From contig NC_081146.1 in assembly GCF_958295425.1 (NCBI RefSeq), forward strand, positions 26,109,264 through 26,173,263: a stretch of DNA of 64,000 bases, read 5' to 3'. Shown piece by piece: positions 32,266 through 43,551 of this stretch. A model generated the notes under the pieces. It made no database searches. It had not been told where the DNA came from and saw only the letters and a list, made by a program, of their open reading frames with translations. The translations under genes and the position numbers were made by a program. Within the stretch, counting starts at the first letter, position 1. Each line of letters starts with the position of its first letter. The stretch comes from Solea solea. Taxonomy: Eukaryota > Chordata > Actinopteri > Pleuronectiformes > Soleidae.

Positions 32266-33202
32266 TGTGTTAACAGTTCAAACTCTTTGTTTGAGCACCG
32301 GTTCGTTCAGTAATTTAACGTAATGTAATCACGACTGCGGGAGTTTGTTCGTTTTACGTGACTAAAGAACTGATCGTTAAGTCTAAAAGCTGACAACGGA
32401 TTTAAAGAGATTTAACGAAAGTGTCAAAAACTAAAGGAAACCAGGTCTTCAAGTATGGAGGAAGGAAGAATCAGGCGTGTGGTGTTTTTAAGTCTCCTGC
32501 GTTTACCTGCACAGCTGGAACCAGTTTGGACACTTGGCAGAAAGACATATTAAAACAGGCCAGTAATGAAGCTCACAGCTGCTTTTACAGAGCTCGTCAT
32601 CAGCATCGTAATTTCATCACAGACCCACCAAGAGACCCTGGCCCCCCGAGGCCCCCGAGGCTACACAATTACGAGTGACCCTGGACAAGGCTGAGATTAC
32701 TGTGACCTCAACAATCAACAAAGACATCTTGAAAGCACATGTTTGGACGTATAGAGTCGAGGGTTCTGTCTCTACACCTCAGATTCCACTGAAGGTTTCC
32801 GATTGTATTAATTTAAAAGAGTTTAATGTTTGAGGTCGTGTTTCCTGTGTTACGAGATTGTGTGCTGGGTGTCCACATACTTATACCTTTATTTCTATCT
32901 TTATTTAAATTCAAATAAAAAATGTTACCTTGTTTTTAGCACAATAGGGGCTTGTACACACAAAGGAAGTATAGTTATTGTTTCTACAGCGATGCCAAAA
33001 CTGATTTTTAGAAAACGCAGGAGCCAGCATTTTCTTAATTTTTCTCCATCTGATAAAATATATACAGCATTTTCAATATAAACTAAATATTAAATGCAGG
33101 AATCAAGTCATCAAAAACAGACATTTTGATGAAATTATTTTAATTTCAGTAACTTAGCATGATTTATCAAGTTTCTGAGAACAATATATCATTAGTGATA
33201 AT

Positions 33203-33877
33203 TAGGGATGTAACGATTACCGGTATGACGATAAACCGCGGTAAAATTCCCGACGGTTATCATACCGTTTCAAATTTTAATTATCGTTAAAACCGTGATT
33301 GATTACCGCAACTGATTACCGAAAAACTCACAGTGATACTGCTCATTTCCTGGAGAAGCAGCAGCACCTGAACGGCACTCGCTCAAGCGGGCGCGCATGC
33401 GCAGTTTGCACTGTCTGTCCAGCGACAACACGGCTGAAGCCACCTGCGCTCCAGAGATTACCCCCCCCCCCCCGTAAGATCAGAAGTCTGGACATATTTT
33501 GTATTTTTAAAGGATGTTGAGGGTAAACTAATTGAAGACAATCAATCCTTGTGCAGAAAATGCAAAAAAAAAATCTCCGCGAAGCCACTTCCAATATGAT
33601 GATCCATCTCCGTGACCACCACACACAACTTTTCAGCGAGTAAGTCAACAAAAACGGGATTTCGGAATAGTGGGAAACGTCATGGTTTGTCTCGCGAAAG
33701 CGAGTAGTGTGCAGACGACACATACCGTAGCAGACCAAAATGTGTTTGTTTCTGTGTTTTTTTATTTAATTTTTATGCTGTGTACGACCGCTGCTACTTA
33801 ATTATTATCCGACACAGAGTGAGGACCTGTGTGTGTGTGTGTGTGTCAGTCAGTCAGATGATAATTATTATTAATAA

Positions 33878-33909
<32 letters not shown>

Positions 33910-34100
33910 ATAATAATAATAATAATCATATAATATAAAATATCTTTTTTTAAATAAAACTTGGTTAAAAGATTTCAGTGTGTGTTCAGTTCTTTTGGAA
34001 CATTTTGAACACATCTAACAATACCGTGATAATATTGATAACCGTGATAATTTTGGTCACGATAACCGTGATATGAAATTTTCATATCGTTACATCTCTA
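33203..34100. mobile_element. hAT-superfamily DNA transposon, internally deleted (898 bp, 8-bp TSD)
   Basis: Ends are inverted: TAGGGATGTAACGAT at the left and ATCGTTACATCTCTA at the right. Both sides are flanked by GTGATAAT (33195-33202 and 34101-34108), an 8-bp target duplication diagnostic of hAT elements. Inside, around 33545-33630, is a decayed BED zinc-finger-like stretch (C-x2-C followed by MIHLRDHH) interrupted by a poly-A frameshift. No transposase core remains. An ATA microsatellite occupies 33866-33930. Confidence 0.8.
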
Positions 34101-34108
34101 GTGATAAT

Positions 34109-37100
34109 TTGGCAAAAAACTGCAAAATGACTCGTTCTTTTAGTTTCGCAAACAGAGAGTAGTGAATCAGAGATGGAGGAAACTTGGTTCTCAGCGGAGG
34201 AAAACGACATCAGCAGATGTGGGAAAATCGTAAGCCTAGTTTATATTTGTGGTAGTAACAAAAATGCTAATGTCGGCTTGATTCATCAGTCCGCCTCGAC
34301 TTTGAACATCTATTTTCAGAACCCGGTAGTTGTGATATTAATAAAAATATGGATGCTATTGTATATTGGGCTAGCTGTTGTTAGCAATACTAGTCAAGCA
34401 TGTTCACAAACAAACAAAAAATACGACAAAAGTCAAGAAAATTCGTACTATTTACACAAATCTTCGTAGCTATCTTGGAATCCAATGTCAGGGTTTGTGA
34501 GGTTGCTTCGACTTTCTGAAAATTCCAACTACAACAACTGGAACGCACCTGTAGAGACAGGTGACAGGACTCAAATCAAACAAAGTTCTCAAATTCTTCC
34601 CAAATATTCTTGTATATTTTTTGGAACATAAGAGATTTTGATTTTCAAAAACCTCTTTAAAAAAAAAAGCACCCAAATGTTGCGTAGAACTTTCTTCTTC
34701 TTCTTTCGTTTACAGTACGACGTAACTGAACTATCACACATGTCCACATACTCGTGGTGTGTAGCTCTGTGGCCTGGACATACCATAACTTTGATCATCC
34801 TATCTGATTGTGGAGGAGTCTGATGTTGCAGTAGGAACACGGAGGTCGGTCAGAGGACGCACTCTGTAAATCACAGCAGTGTAAATCCATACGCTGACCT
34901 CCACATATCTAAACTGTATATGCTATAACGTTGCTGTCAAACACCAAGGACACGCAGGCTCCTCGTCCCCGCAGGCAGGGCCCCTGGTCGAAGGGCCCCC
35001 CCCTTTTCTTTACATTACCAATCACAAGAGCTGTGGGACCTCATGCGTTCTATGTGATTTAGCCTTGATGTTTGCAGTGTTTGAAAAACGCAGATGTTTG
35101 TGCTCTGACTAATCTAAACCTAAGGGAATTTGTTATTTCAACATATAGAGCTGGTGTTTGGAGCAGCGCTGAGAGAAAACAGCCACGTGGAGGATCTTTG
35201 AAGAGTCCATCACCACAGTTTGATTCAAGACGTTACACACAGATGAAGAAATGACTCATTCCACTCAGTGTAGTAAATGCAGGTGGATAAATGTGAATCC
35301 ATGGATCAGAGTTGCTTTGAGCCAGTGGTAGATTCTTTTTCTCAAAACAAGAACATTTAAATCAGCTTAAGAAGATTTGGCTTATTGAAGTGTTTTTGCA
35401 GTGAAGACAAATTTAGTTATTGTGGGCCATAACTCCTAATTTACTCTGTGATTCACTACTGACACAATTTGTCAGATGGACAGATGACTATATTTTTATT
35501 AATAATTAAATGTGTGTTAAAATCTGAGCAGAAAGAAGAAGCAGCAGATGTTCACTGATGACTGCCAACATGGCTGCCAGACCACATGACCACCATCTGC
35601 CCGTATTCAGTCAGCTTCGTTTAAATACAGAGACGACATGTTTATGGAGACTGAGCAGGGTCAGAAGGTCAGAGAGCAAAAATCTAAACATCAGCATCAT
35701 CAGCTGCTAACAAATTACATCCAGTTAAGAAGCTGAGACGCTTTTTTGTGCGTGTGTGTGTTTGCCTTCTTCGTCCAATCTCCCATGAAGAAAATGAAGA
35801 ACAAGAGTCAAACTAAACGCAGAGACTCAGCCACAGAGGAACGGCCAATAAAAAGACCATCTACAGGAAATTCCTCATCATGGATGAAAGTGGGGAAAGC
35901 TGGGAGCTGTTGTTGTTTAAAAGAGAACAAATGTGTCACCACCTGCCCACCATCATGAGCTGCACTGAACCAAACATCACTGACTGGATCCATTACAGGA
36001 CAAAACCAGCGCGAGGCGTTCACTGACATGTCCATTAAGTCTTTTTATAGTGGACTCTGGAGTCTGAGCTGTTGGTGTTTGGTGTTCAGCGCAGTAAAGA
36101 GCAGCAGAGGTGGAGAGAGAAACCAAACAACTGTCATCGGACATTTTACGACCACACAGGAGGACGAGGAGGAGGTGTGGCCTAACAGCAGCGACTGTCG
36201 GTGGTGAGGATGATGATGATGATGATGAAAACGAGGGTCAGAATTTCTTACCTGGACCAGGTTCAGGCTCAGAGACTCTTCAGCAGGACAACGAGGGGCC
36301 GAGCGACTCTTCTGCTCCTGGACCAGAAAACATACACGTTACTAATCACACAGACATCATCCCTACTACTATTACTACTACTGATACTACCATTACTAGT
36401 ACTATTACTATAACTAGTACTACTGCAAGAGGTCAGATGACTCTGCTGCTCGTGGACCAGAAAACAAGGGTGCTACTAATCACACAAAATTCAGCACTAC
36501 TACTACTGCTGCTATTACTAGTACTATTACTACAACTAGTACTACTACAAGAGTCAGACGACTCTGCTGCTCCTGCATCAGAAGACACACACGTTAGTAA
36601 TCACACAAATATCATTACTACTACTATTACTAGTACTATAACTAGTACTACTACAAGAGATTAGAAGACTCTGCTGCTCCTGAACCAGAAAACAAGGATG
36701 TTACTAATCACACAAATATTATTACTACGACTACTACTACTACTGCTATTACTATTACTACAACTAGTACTACTACAAGAGGCCTACTTCATTGTTCCCC
36801 TACTGACCCACTGTAGTTCTGGAGTGTATGTTGAATATGGATAATATAAGCGTTGCTCTGTGTGTTTATGTGGGAGCAGACAGAGTTTAGACAGAGTGCA
36901 GATGTGATGCTGCGATGTCAGGCTGAGTTCCAGCGCACAGAGCAGACAGAGCAGTTATCAGCGTCTGTCGCTCTGTGACTGTGGCTGACACAGAGAGAGT
37001 GTGTGGTCCGCTGTTTATACTGCTTCACTAAACATACTCCATATTTGCTCCTTTCATGGAAACTGTTGTCGCACCTGCTTCACTGCTCTCTGTTACAAAC

Positions 37101-37488
37101 AAGAAACGTATTAACACGCACTGAGGTCTCATAAAAACAAGTTGTTAGAGCGATGCCAATGTGATCCGAGTACGTCTTTGACGCTTTACAAGTCATTATT
37201 TAACACAGCACGTGGTTTGTCTAAAACCTTGTCAGTTTATCATAGAGCTTAACCCTCTCATGACCATCATGAGGATTTATTTTGATTTTATGGCTGTAGA
37301 ATCATCATAAAAATGTTCAATGAGTTCTTCTGCTTTCTTTTTTTCTGAGATAACTTTCACTTTCCATATCTGGCAGTTATTCAACCGTTTAAGAATTAGA
37401 GTACTGAGAAGCTGACGTCACAAACGGTGTATCTTGCCATTGATTGGACGCTCATATATCTCAGCTAACATAGGGTTAAAGGCGGAGT
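34109..37488. other. Intergenic DNA between the hAT element and the Bel/Pao element
   Basis: Unique sequence, the 36300-36785 minisatellite, and a (GAT)n at 36208-36228. Several weak frames lack domains. Nothing is supported as a gene. Confidence 0.5.
36300..36785. repeat. About 120-bp minisatellite with embedded ACT runs
   Basis: Four copies, each with GACTCTGCTGCTCCTG-like and ACCAGAAAACA blocks, CTAATCACACA, then an expanding ACT/TAC run with ACTAGTACTA. The first copies keep a long plus-strand frame (from about 36110) only because the unit length is near a multiple of three; no domain is visible. Confidence 0.8.
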
Positions 37489-37493
37489 CACAC

Positions 37494-37886
37494 TGTCCAG
37501 ATTTCTGCTGGTTGGTCTTTCCAGCTCAATACTCCCTTCTGGAAAGGGTAACCAGAACAAGTACGGCGGGCACAACTCGACTGTCTTTCTGAAGGTTTAT
37601 TCCACATACACGGTTAAGCAGCAGTCAGTTAGCAGTTAGACAGTTTGTTAGCTACTAACCACAGTCAGTTAGAGAGTCAGTCAGGTTATAAAACCGACAA
37701 GTCGTACAGGTTCTGATGATAGATGGATTTACAAAGGCACATACGAAAGCAATACATAACAAAACATGGCTTTGACGATGCACCTTAAAGGCACTTTAAA
37801 GGCAACGGTGCTTTGATACCAGTTACAACAATGAACAGATAAATAGAATGAAAGACAAATAGCTTTGCCTGCTAGAAAGTTCTACA
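37494..37886 (-). repeat. 3' LTR of Bel/Pao element
   Basis: 393 bp, near-identical to the 5' LTR. Immediately internal to it on the minus strand is the purine-rich tract. Confidence 0.88.
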
Positions 37887-37959
37887 CCTCCCACTTGGCC
37901 TACTGATTCCTAAATCCAAGTAGGCCACAACAACCACAAATTTTGCCTTTCGAAATGGC

Positions 37960-38320
37960 TACATTGCTGGGTACGAACGCGTTACACACAATTTTACCTT
38001 TCAAATGGGTACATAAAGCTACATCGCGGGGTTTGAACGTATTACACACAATTTTTTAACTTTCAAATGGGTACATAAAGCTACATCCTGGGGTATGAAC
38101 GTATTAGACACGATGTGAATGACAGATACAAATGACAAATAAAGGTTTCACATTGTCCTTGATGCCGCAGTGACGCCCTTTACCGAAACACACCACTACC
38201 TCTCGTGAAGGATGGTGGAGGGGGGGTCTTGATCCTTTTTCTTTCCGAAACACACCACCACCTCTCGTGGAGGATGGTGGAGGGGGGGTCTTGATCCCTT
38301 TTTCCGAAACACACCATCAT
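37960..38320. repeat. Two short tandem repeats in the Bel/Pao 3' untranslated region
   Basis: Positions 37960-38112 hold about 2.5 copies of a roughly 65-bp unit (CAAATGGGTACATAAAGCTACA). Positions 38183-38320 hold two to three copies of a unit with GAAACACACCACCACCTCTC and GGATGGTGGAGGGGGGGTC. Both lie between the ORF stop and the 3' LTR. Confidence 0.75.
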
Positions 38321-38332
38321 GTGGTGGGGAAT

Positions 38333-41300
38333 CTATTTCTGTTCCTCCACTGGCAACAGAACCACCAGCCTTCTGACATCAAGGATGGTGGAGGGACGGT
38401 TCTCCTTTTCTTTGCCTTTCCCACTTTGTCCACTGGAAACCGGACAACTTTGGCACGTCCTCACATTCACATCTCGTACTACGCCTTTCACATCAGGATG
38501 GGCCTCCACAACTCGACCGAGCCTAAACTGGCCTCTCAGTGCATTCTGGTCAGCCAACCACACTAAGTCTCCCACCGTGACGTTCCTTGCGGGTGCGTGC
38601 CACTTCTGTCGAACGAAGAGGCCCGGGCCCGCCAGCTGGCTCCACCGCTTCCAGAACTTGTCAACCTCGATCTGGACCGCTCTCAGGCGCACAACGGGGT
38701 AAGTCAGGTATTCAAACCTTCGAGAGTCCCCGCTAGGCCCAGCACGGCCAAGCAGAAGTGAGTTGGGAGTGATGACTCCTACAGTCTCGTCTTGTACCTG
38801 GATTCTTGCGCCAATTGGTCTTTCGTTTGACAGATTAGCTGCCAGGTAGGGGAGAGTCTGGAACTGCAGTGCTGTCAGGTGACTTTCCACCCCGATGTTG
38901 CTCGACGCTCTCCTGAGTGTATGGACTGCTGGGTGAAACACCCACGACCAGTTGGTCCAAGTGGCGGTTGCTTTCTCCTGGACTTGATCCCTGTCGATGT
39001 TGCTAAGGAATTCGTAGAGTTCCTTTAAAACTGGCTTGGCGCCCACGAAGTTGGTCCCTTGATCCGACCAAAGTTTTCTTGGGTGGCCCCTGAGAGCCGT
39101 GAAGTGCTGGTACGCCTTTAGGAATCCATCCGTCGACAGATCTTCCACAACGTCAGCATGCTTTGCTCTCGAAGCCATGCACCTGAGTACCACACCCCGG
39201 ACTTTCATCTTTATTCCCCGCCTCACAGTGTCTCTGATGACGTAGCGGGATGACGTAGGGGGATCTTGGAATGCAGTTTCAAGTTCGGTCACTGTCAGTA
39301 CTACCTCCCACTTTGCTGGAATAGGGGCTCTCCCTATACGAGCAACCCACTTCTTTACAGCCTTTTGGGCATAACTGACCCCTCCACAGAGCTTAGCTAG
39401 AGGGTTGTACCTTTTCAGACCCATGAGTGCGGCTCCCCACAGTGTCTCATCTTTCTTGGTCTCAACAGGGATCGATTTTGGCTCCGACTGGAGCCCTGCT
39501 AGAGACTTGCCAAATCCATCTGTGAAATTCCGGCCTTCACCACCGGAATTTAACAACTTCTGCGCTTGGGTTCTGGTGAGGGCTGCTGCAAAGTCTTTCT
39601 TCTGGAGTTTACTCACTGTCTCTGTAGCATCAGCTGCCACTTTTGTGGCAGATTTCATAGGCCAATCTTCAACTGGACTAGACAGGAACTCGGGACCCTT
39701 CTGCCACGCGGAGTTTTCGTCTAGTCGCTCGGGTGAACACCCTCTCGTGATAAGATCACCGACTTTGACTTCACCTGGGATCCACCACCAATCAGTTACG
39801 GGCCCAGCCTTCTGGATCTCTCCGACTCTATCTGCAAAGAATGTTTGAAATCTGTAACTGTCTCGCTGGATGGCTCCCAGCACTGTCTGAATGTCTATGA
39901 AGTGATACCACTTTCCCACAGTCAATCTCCCATGCTTCAGTATGTATTCCTTCAGGCGTGCGGCGAAGACAGCCCCACAGATTTCGACTTCGACTGCATC
40001 GCCTTTTTGGTTTAAGGGGGTTAACTTGGCCTTTGAGTCCACCAACCGGGTAACTACACCATCTGACGTTTCCCATCGCAGGTACAGTATGGCGCCGTAA
40101 GATTCACAGCTTCCGTCAGAGAATGTGATTCCCCAGGGCTTGCCCCTCCAGCCGGAGGGTGTGAGGTTTCTGTGGAACTTGATGCTCCCCAAGCGAGTGT
40201 ACTCCTTGAACAGCTCGATCGGTTTCCCTCGGAGTTCGTCAGAGAGGGACTCATCCCAAGTGTCCTTAGTGAACTTGCCAGCCTCCTGGGAGGCCTTCCT
40301 CACAGGAATCACACCTTTTTGCTCCACAGGTGTTGTTAGATCGTTTGGGTCGTACAATCCAGTGATCTGGCTCAGTAGGACGCGACGAGTTAATGGGTTT
40401 GGTGCTTTTACATCCACTTCTCCTTCAGTAAGTAGAGTCATTTGGTCAGGCTTTGCCTCGTCCTTCCTCCCACTTTGACCAGACCGGACCCAGGGTTTGA
40501 GGTAGAAGCCCCTTGCTTTCAGGATCTTCTCCACTCCCTCTAGGATCCTCCTCCAGTCGACCGGCTTCTCATGGTAGCTGGGTCTCTCAGAAATGTAAAT
40601 GGGGATTGGCTCACTGAACTTCAAAAGCTCTACTCTTGTGGGTAATGACTTTTGGCCTTTCAGGAAAGGCGCCAGGAACAATAAGAGCTTCTCGAAATGG
40701 TTTCCCTGGAAGGCATAGTTCTTGGGGCTGCTCCCATGCGCAAGCCACTGTGTTAGCATTTTCTCAGAAAGTCTGCTCTCTAAAGGCAGTATCACCAGGT
40801 TCTTCTGCTCTTGTTCAGTGAGCTCTGGCTCCAATGAGCTGTGGCTTCTCTTCAGTTCCTTTGTCTGAGCCTCCAAACCTGTCTGGTTTGGAGTTAGCAG
40901 TGGTGTGGTTAGCAGGAGTTGGCTGGTGTTGGTAGCCAAGTCCTCCTGTGCTAAGCTCAGTCTTTCTTCTGGTGCCTTGAGGTCTTGATGCAGAGTAGAC
41001 TCTTCTGACTCTTTCTGGTAGAAGTCAGACTGAAGCTCAGTGAGATTCTCCTGATTTTGCACCAAGGTCTCCTGCAGCTCTGCAGTTCTGGTCTCTTCTG
41101 GTGCCTTGAGGTCTTGATGCAGGGTAGACTCTTCTTCTTCTGACTCTTTCTGGTAGAAGTCAGACTGAAGCTCAGTGAGATTCTCCTGACTTTGCACCAA
41201 GGTCCCCTGCAGCTCTGCAGTTTGGGTCTCTTCTGGTGCCTTGAGGCCTTGATGCAGAGTGGACTCTTCTTCTTCTGACTCTTTCTGGTAGAAGTCAGAC

Positions 41301-42442
41301 TGAAGCTCAGTGAGATTCTCCTGATTTCTTTCAGAGCTCAGCTCCCTGCTGAGCTCAGACATCTCGGCCCTCAGTTCACTCTGCTCCTCTACCTTCTTGA
41401 CATTGACTTCCGTTACTTTCTGTAACTCTGTCACTTGACCCTTCAGTTTCTTCTGCTCCTCTTCAAAGGACTCTGTGGGACCCACTTGCGCCTGGATACT
41501 CTCCCAGTCAGCCGTCCTGCTCCCAGAAATCTTAGGCAAGCTAATCGGAGTGATCTTTGCTTTGGGTCGGGCCCACTGAGAGCTGTCTTCTCCCCCTGTG
41601 ACTGTACCAAAGTTGCTGGTGGGCACAGTTCCCCTTTGTCCCATGCTGGTGTTGGTGGGAGCAGTGTGAAACTTCGGTGGTGTACTGGTGAGGGTTGGAG
41701 GCTGAGTAAAGCTGACAGTGGGTCCATAGTTAGGTTGTTGAGGCTGTTGAGGAGGTTGATGAGGGGGACTGGTGCCAGCTACGGTGCCCTGCCTAATAGC
41801 CGAGTGGGTGCGAACAGGTGGGGTGGTACTAGCACGAGCTACAGGTCGGGTATGCCCATCTCCCCGTTTGTTATCCCGGCAGCATGACCACTCATCCATC
41901 AGTTCCTCCTTTTTAATTTCCAATGTTAAAAGGAGTCTCCACTTTTCTTTCCCGTATGGCTGATAGTCTCTCCAAACATGCACAGTGTCTCTGAGTTCGT
42001 GGAGTTCTTGATCCAGTCCCTTCCTTCTGGCCTCTTGCTGACACCGCTGTAGTGCGCTTTTCCTGCCGAGTACCTCGGCCTGGTCGAAAGCTAAATTGAA
42101 CCGTGCCACAAGGGTGCTTATTTCTGGCTCAGCATCCTTAAACCACAACATTTCCATTGTCTCATGGTACCTTTGCCCAATGGCGTCCCTCTTTGTCAGA
42201 GTGTGTCTTAACTCACAGTTGTCGTCCGTTGAGTCTATCTGTTCCAGTTCTTCGATATATTCACTGCAGGCGCCGACGAAAGTATCATAGTCGTTTTCCA
42301 ACCCTGCCAACTCTTGCGACAATTTTCCTGTGCCTAGACGACCAGCTTTGAAATTAAGGCAGTTTATACGCGTCGTTAGGCTCCGCTGTGCATTTGATCG
42401 CTTCCGTTGTAGGTCTTCCAGGTCTGGCTTGTCGTCTGCCAT
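38333..42442 (-). CDS. Chimeric Bel/Pao retrotransposon polyprotein lacking protease and reverse transcriptase
   Basis: An open frame of about 1,369 codons from the ATG at 42442 (MADDKPDLEDLQ). Residues 1-320 look like the start of a Bel/Pao gag, ending near ISLPKISGSRTADWES. About residues 325-560 are predicted coiled coil, including three tandem copies of an ENLTELQSDFYQKES-type unit. From about 590 the Bel/Pao pol resumes after the RT domain: LLSQITGLYDPNDL, the RNase H start ITFSDGSCESYGAILYLRW, an integrase core with WSDQGTNFVGA and the Bel/Pao integrase C-terminus (VGDLVWLADQN). No gag zinc knuckle, aspartic protease or YxDD-type RT motif is seen. The element is probably non-autonomous. 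No stop or frameshift interrupts the remaining ORF. Confidence 0.8.
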   Translation of the reverse strand: MADDKPDLEDLQRKRSNAQRSLTTRINCLNFKAGRLGTGKLSQELAGLENDYDTFVGACSEYIEELEQIDSTDDNCELRHTLTKRDAIGQRYHETMEMLWFKDAEPEISTLVARFNLAFDQAEVLGRKSALQRCQQEARRKGLDQELHELRDTVHVWRDYQPYGKEKWRLLLTLEIKKEELMDEWSCCRDNKRGDGHTRPVARASTTPPVRTHSAIRQGTVAGTSPPHQPPQQPQQPNYGPTVSFTQPPTLTSTPPKFHTAPTNTSMGQRGTVPTSNFGTVTGGEDSSQWARPKAKITPISLPKISGSRTADWESIQAQVGPTESFEEEQKKLKGQVTELQKVTEVNVKKVEEQSELRAEMSELSRELSSERNQENLTELQSDFYQKESEEEESTLHQGLKAPEETQTAELQGTLVQSQENLTELQSDFYQKESEEEESTLHQDLKAPEETRTAELQETLVQNQENLTELQSDFYQKESEESTLHQDLKAPEERLSLAQEDLATNTSQLLLTTPLLTPNQTGLEAQTKELKRSHSSLEPELTEQEQKNLVILPLESRLSEKMLTQWLAHGSSPKNYAFQGNHFEKLLLFLAPFLKGQKSLPTRVELLKFSEPIPIYISERPSYHEKPVDWRRILEGVEKILKARGFYLKPWVRSGQSGRKDEAKPDQMTLLTEGEVDVKAPNPLTRRVLLSQITGLYDPNDLTTPVEQKGVIPVRKASQEAGKFTKDTWDESLSDELRGKPIELFKEYTRLGSIKFHRNLTPSGWRGKPWGITFSDGSCESYGAILYLRWETSDGVVTRLVDSKAKLTPLNQKGDAVEVEICGAVFAARLKEYILKHGRLTVGKWYHFIDIQTVLGAIQRDSYRFQTFFADRVGEIQKAGPVTDWWWIPGEVKVGDLITRGCSPERLDENSAWQKGPEFLSSPVEDWPMKSATKVAADATETVSKLQKKDFAAALTRTQAQKLLNSGGEGRNFTDGFGKSLAGLQSEPKSIPVETKKDETLWGAALMGLKRYNPLAKLCGGVSYAQKAVKKWVARIGRAPIPAKWEVVLTVTELETAFQDPPTSSRYVIRDTVRRGIKMKVRGVVLRCMASRAKHADVVEDLSTDGFLKAYQHFTALRGHPRKLWSDQGTNFVGAKPVLKELYEFLSNIDRDQVQEKATATWTNWSWVFHPAVHTLRRASSNIGVESHLTALQFQTLPYLAANLSNERPIGARIQVQDETVGVITPNSLLLGRAGPSGDSRRFEYLTYPVVRLRAVQIEVDKFWKRWSQLAGPGLFVRQKWHAPARNVTVGDLVWLADQNALRGQFRLGRVVEAHPDVKGVVRDVNVRTCQSCPVSSGQSGKGKEKENRPSTILDVRRLVVLLPVEEQK

Positions 42443-42589
42443 TTTTGTTCTTTGAACTCCGGAATTGTTCAAATGATTTGACTCTCTGGTTCGTTGCCAG
42501 TGACTTGTTCAAAGGATTCAGTTCTTTGCAAACGACACGTCTTTTTGGCACACGAATGTCAACGCCCCCAACTGTCGACGTCTCAATGT

Positions 42590-43040
42590 CACAGTCTGTG
42601 AGGCTCTTCGCCCAGAAGAGCTCTTTGTTCCTTGTGCAATCCTCACAACCTTATTCACGGCTGCGTTAGCTCTTTGTTCCGGCTTCTCCTCTGTGAGGCT
42701 CTTCGCCCAGAAGAGCCCTGGATTCCAAGTGCACAACCTTATTCACAGCTGCGTTGGCTCTTCTGTTCCAGCTTCTCCTCTGTGAGGCTCTTCGCCCAGA
42801 AGAGCTCTGAATTCCAAGTGCACAACCTTATTCACGGCTGCGTTGGCTCTTTGTTCCGGCTTCTCCTCTGTGAGGCTCTTCGCCCAGAAGAGCTCTGAAT
42901 TCCAAGTGCACAACCTTATTCACGGCTGCGTTGGCTCTTCTGTTCCAGCTTCTCCTCCGTGAGGCTCTTCGCCCAGAAGAGCTCTGAATTCCAAGTGCGC
43001 AACCTTATTCACGGCTGCGTTGGCTCTTCTGTTCCAGTTT
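42590..43040. repeat. Tandem repeat, about 86-91-bp unit, in the Bel/Pao 5' untranslated region
   Basis: About five copies of a unit containing GTGAGGCTCTTCGCCCAGAA, then a variable stretch and ATTCACGGCTGCGTTGGCTC. They lie between the 5' LTR and the start codon, a position where repeats may act as enhancers or packaging signals in some LTR elements (inference). Confidence 0.8.
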
Positions 43041-43158
43041 CTCCTCTTTAGTAATTCACGACTGATTCGCTTCACCAGCGTCCTGGTGCTCCACGATTGT
43101 CGTCCTCCGCTCGGCTGTCCGTACTGCACTGATACGTTGCCAACAACGGTTTTATAAC

Positions 43159-43551
43159 TGTCCAGATTTCTGCTGGTTGGTCTTTCCAGCTCAATACTCC
43201 CTTCTGGAAAGGGTAACCAGAACAAGTACGGCGGGCACAACTCGACTGTCTTTCTGAAGGTTTATTCCACATACACGGTTAAGCAGCAGTCAGTTAGCAG
43301 TTAGACAGTTTGTTAGCTACTAACCACAGTCAGTTAGAGAGTCAGTCAGGTTATAAAACCGACAAGTCGGACAGGTTCTGATGATAGATGGATTTACAAA
43401 GGCACATACGAAAGCAATACATAACAAAACATGGCTTTGACGATGCACCTTAAAGGCACTTTAAAGGCAACGGTGCTTTGATACCAGTTACAACAATGAA
43501 CAGATAAATAGAATGAAAGACAAATAGCTTTGCCTGCTAGAAAGTTCTACA
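43159..43551 (-). repeat. 5' LTR of Bel/Pao element
   Basis: 393 bp, TG...CA ended, matching the copy at 37494-37886. The one difference I noticed is in the GACAAGTCG(G/T)ACAGG stretch. It contains the promoter side in minus orientation. Confidence 0.88.

Larger units (their letters stand above)
37494..43551 (-). mobile_element. Bel/Pao LTR retrotransposon, young insertion, internally rearranged
   Basis: Two 393-bp direct repeats bound a 6.06-kb element. Each LTR starts TG and ends CA, and the insertion is flanked on both sides by CACAC (37489-37493 and 43552-43556), a 5-bp target duplication. Coding direction is minus, so the 5' LTR is the right-hand copy. A purine-rich tract on the minus strand (AAGTGGGAGG, 37887-37896) abuts the 3' LTR, as expected for the polypurine tract. 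The primer-binding site could not be assigned with confidence. Confidence 0.88.

Noticed and set aside
32421..32678. Frame starting SKTKGNQVFK, faintly like small ribosome-biogenesis factors
   Set aside because: It begins with GTG rather than ATG, the similarity is limited to a few basic residues and the rest does not match.
33343..33738. 131-codon minus-strand frame in the hAT element
   Set aside because: It reads antisense to the decayed BED-finger relic and has no domain.
39405..41887. Plus-strand frames over the Bel/Pao element
   Set aside because: They are antisense to the long minus-strand polyprotein and contain no recognisable motif.
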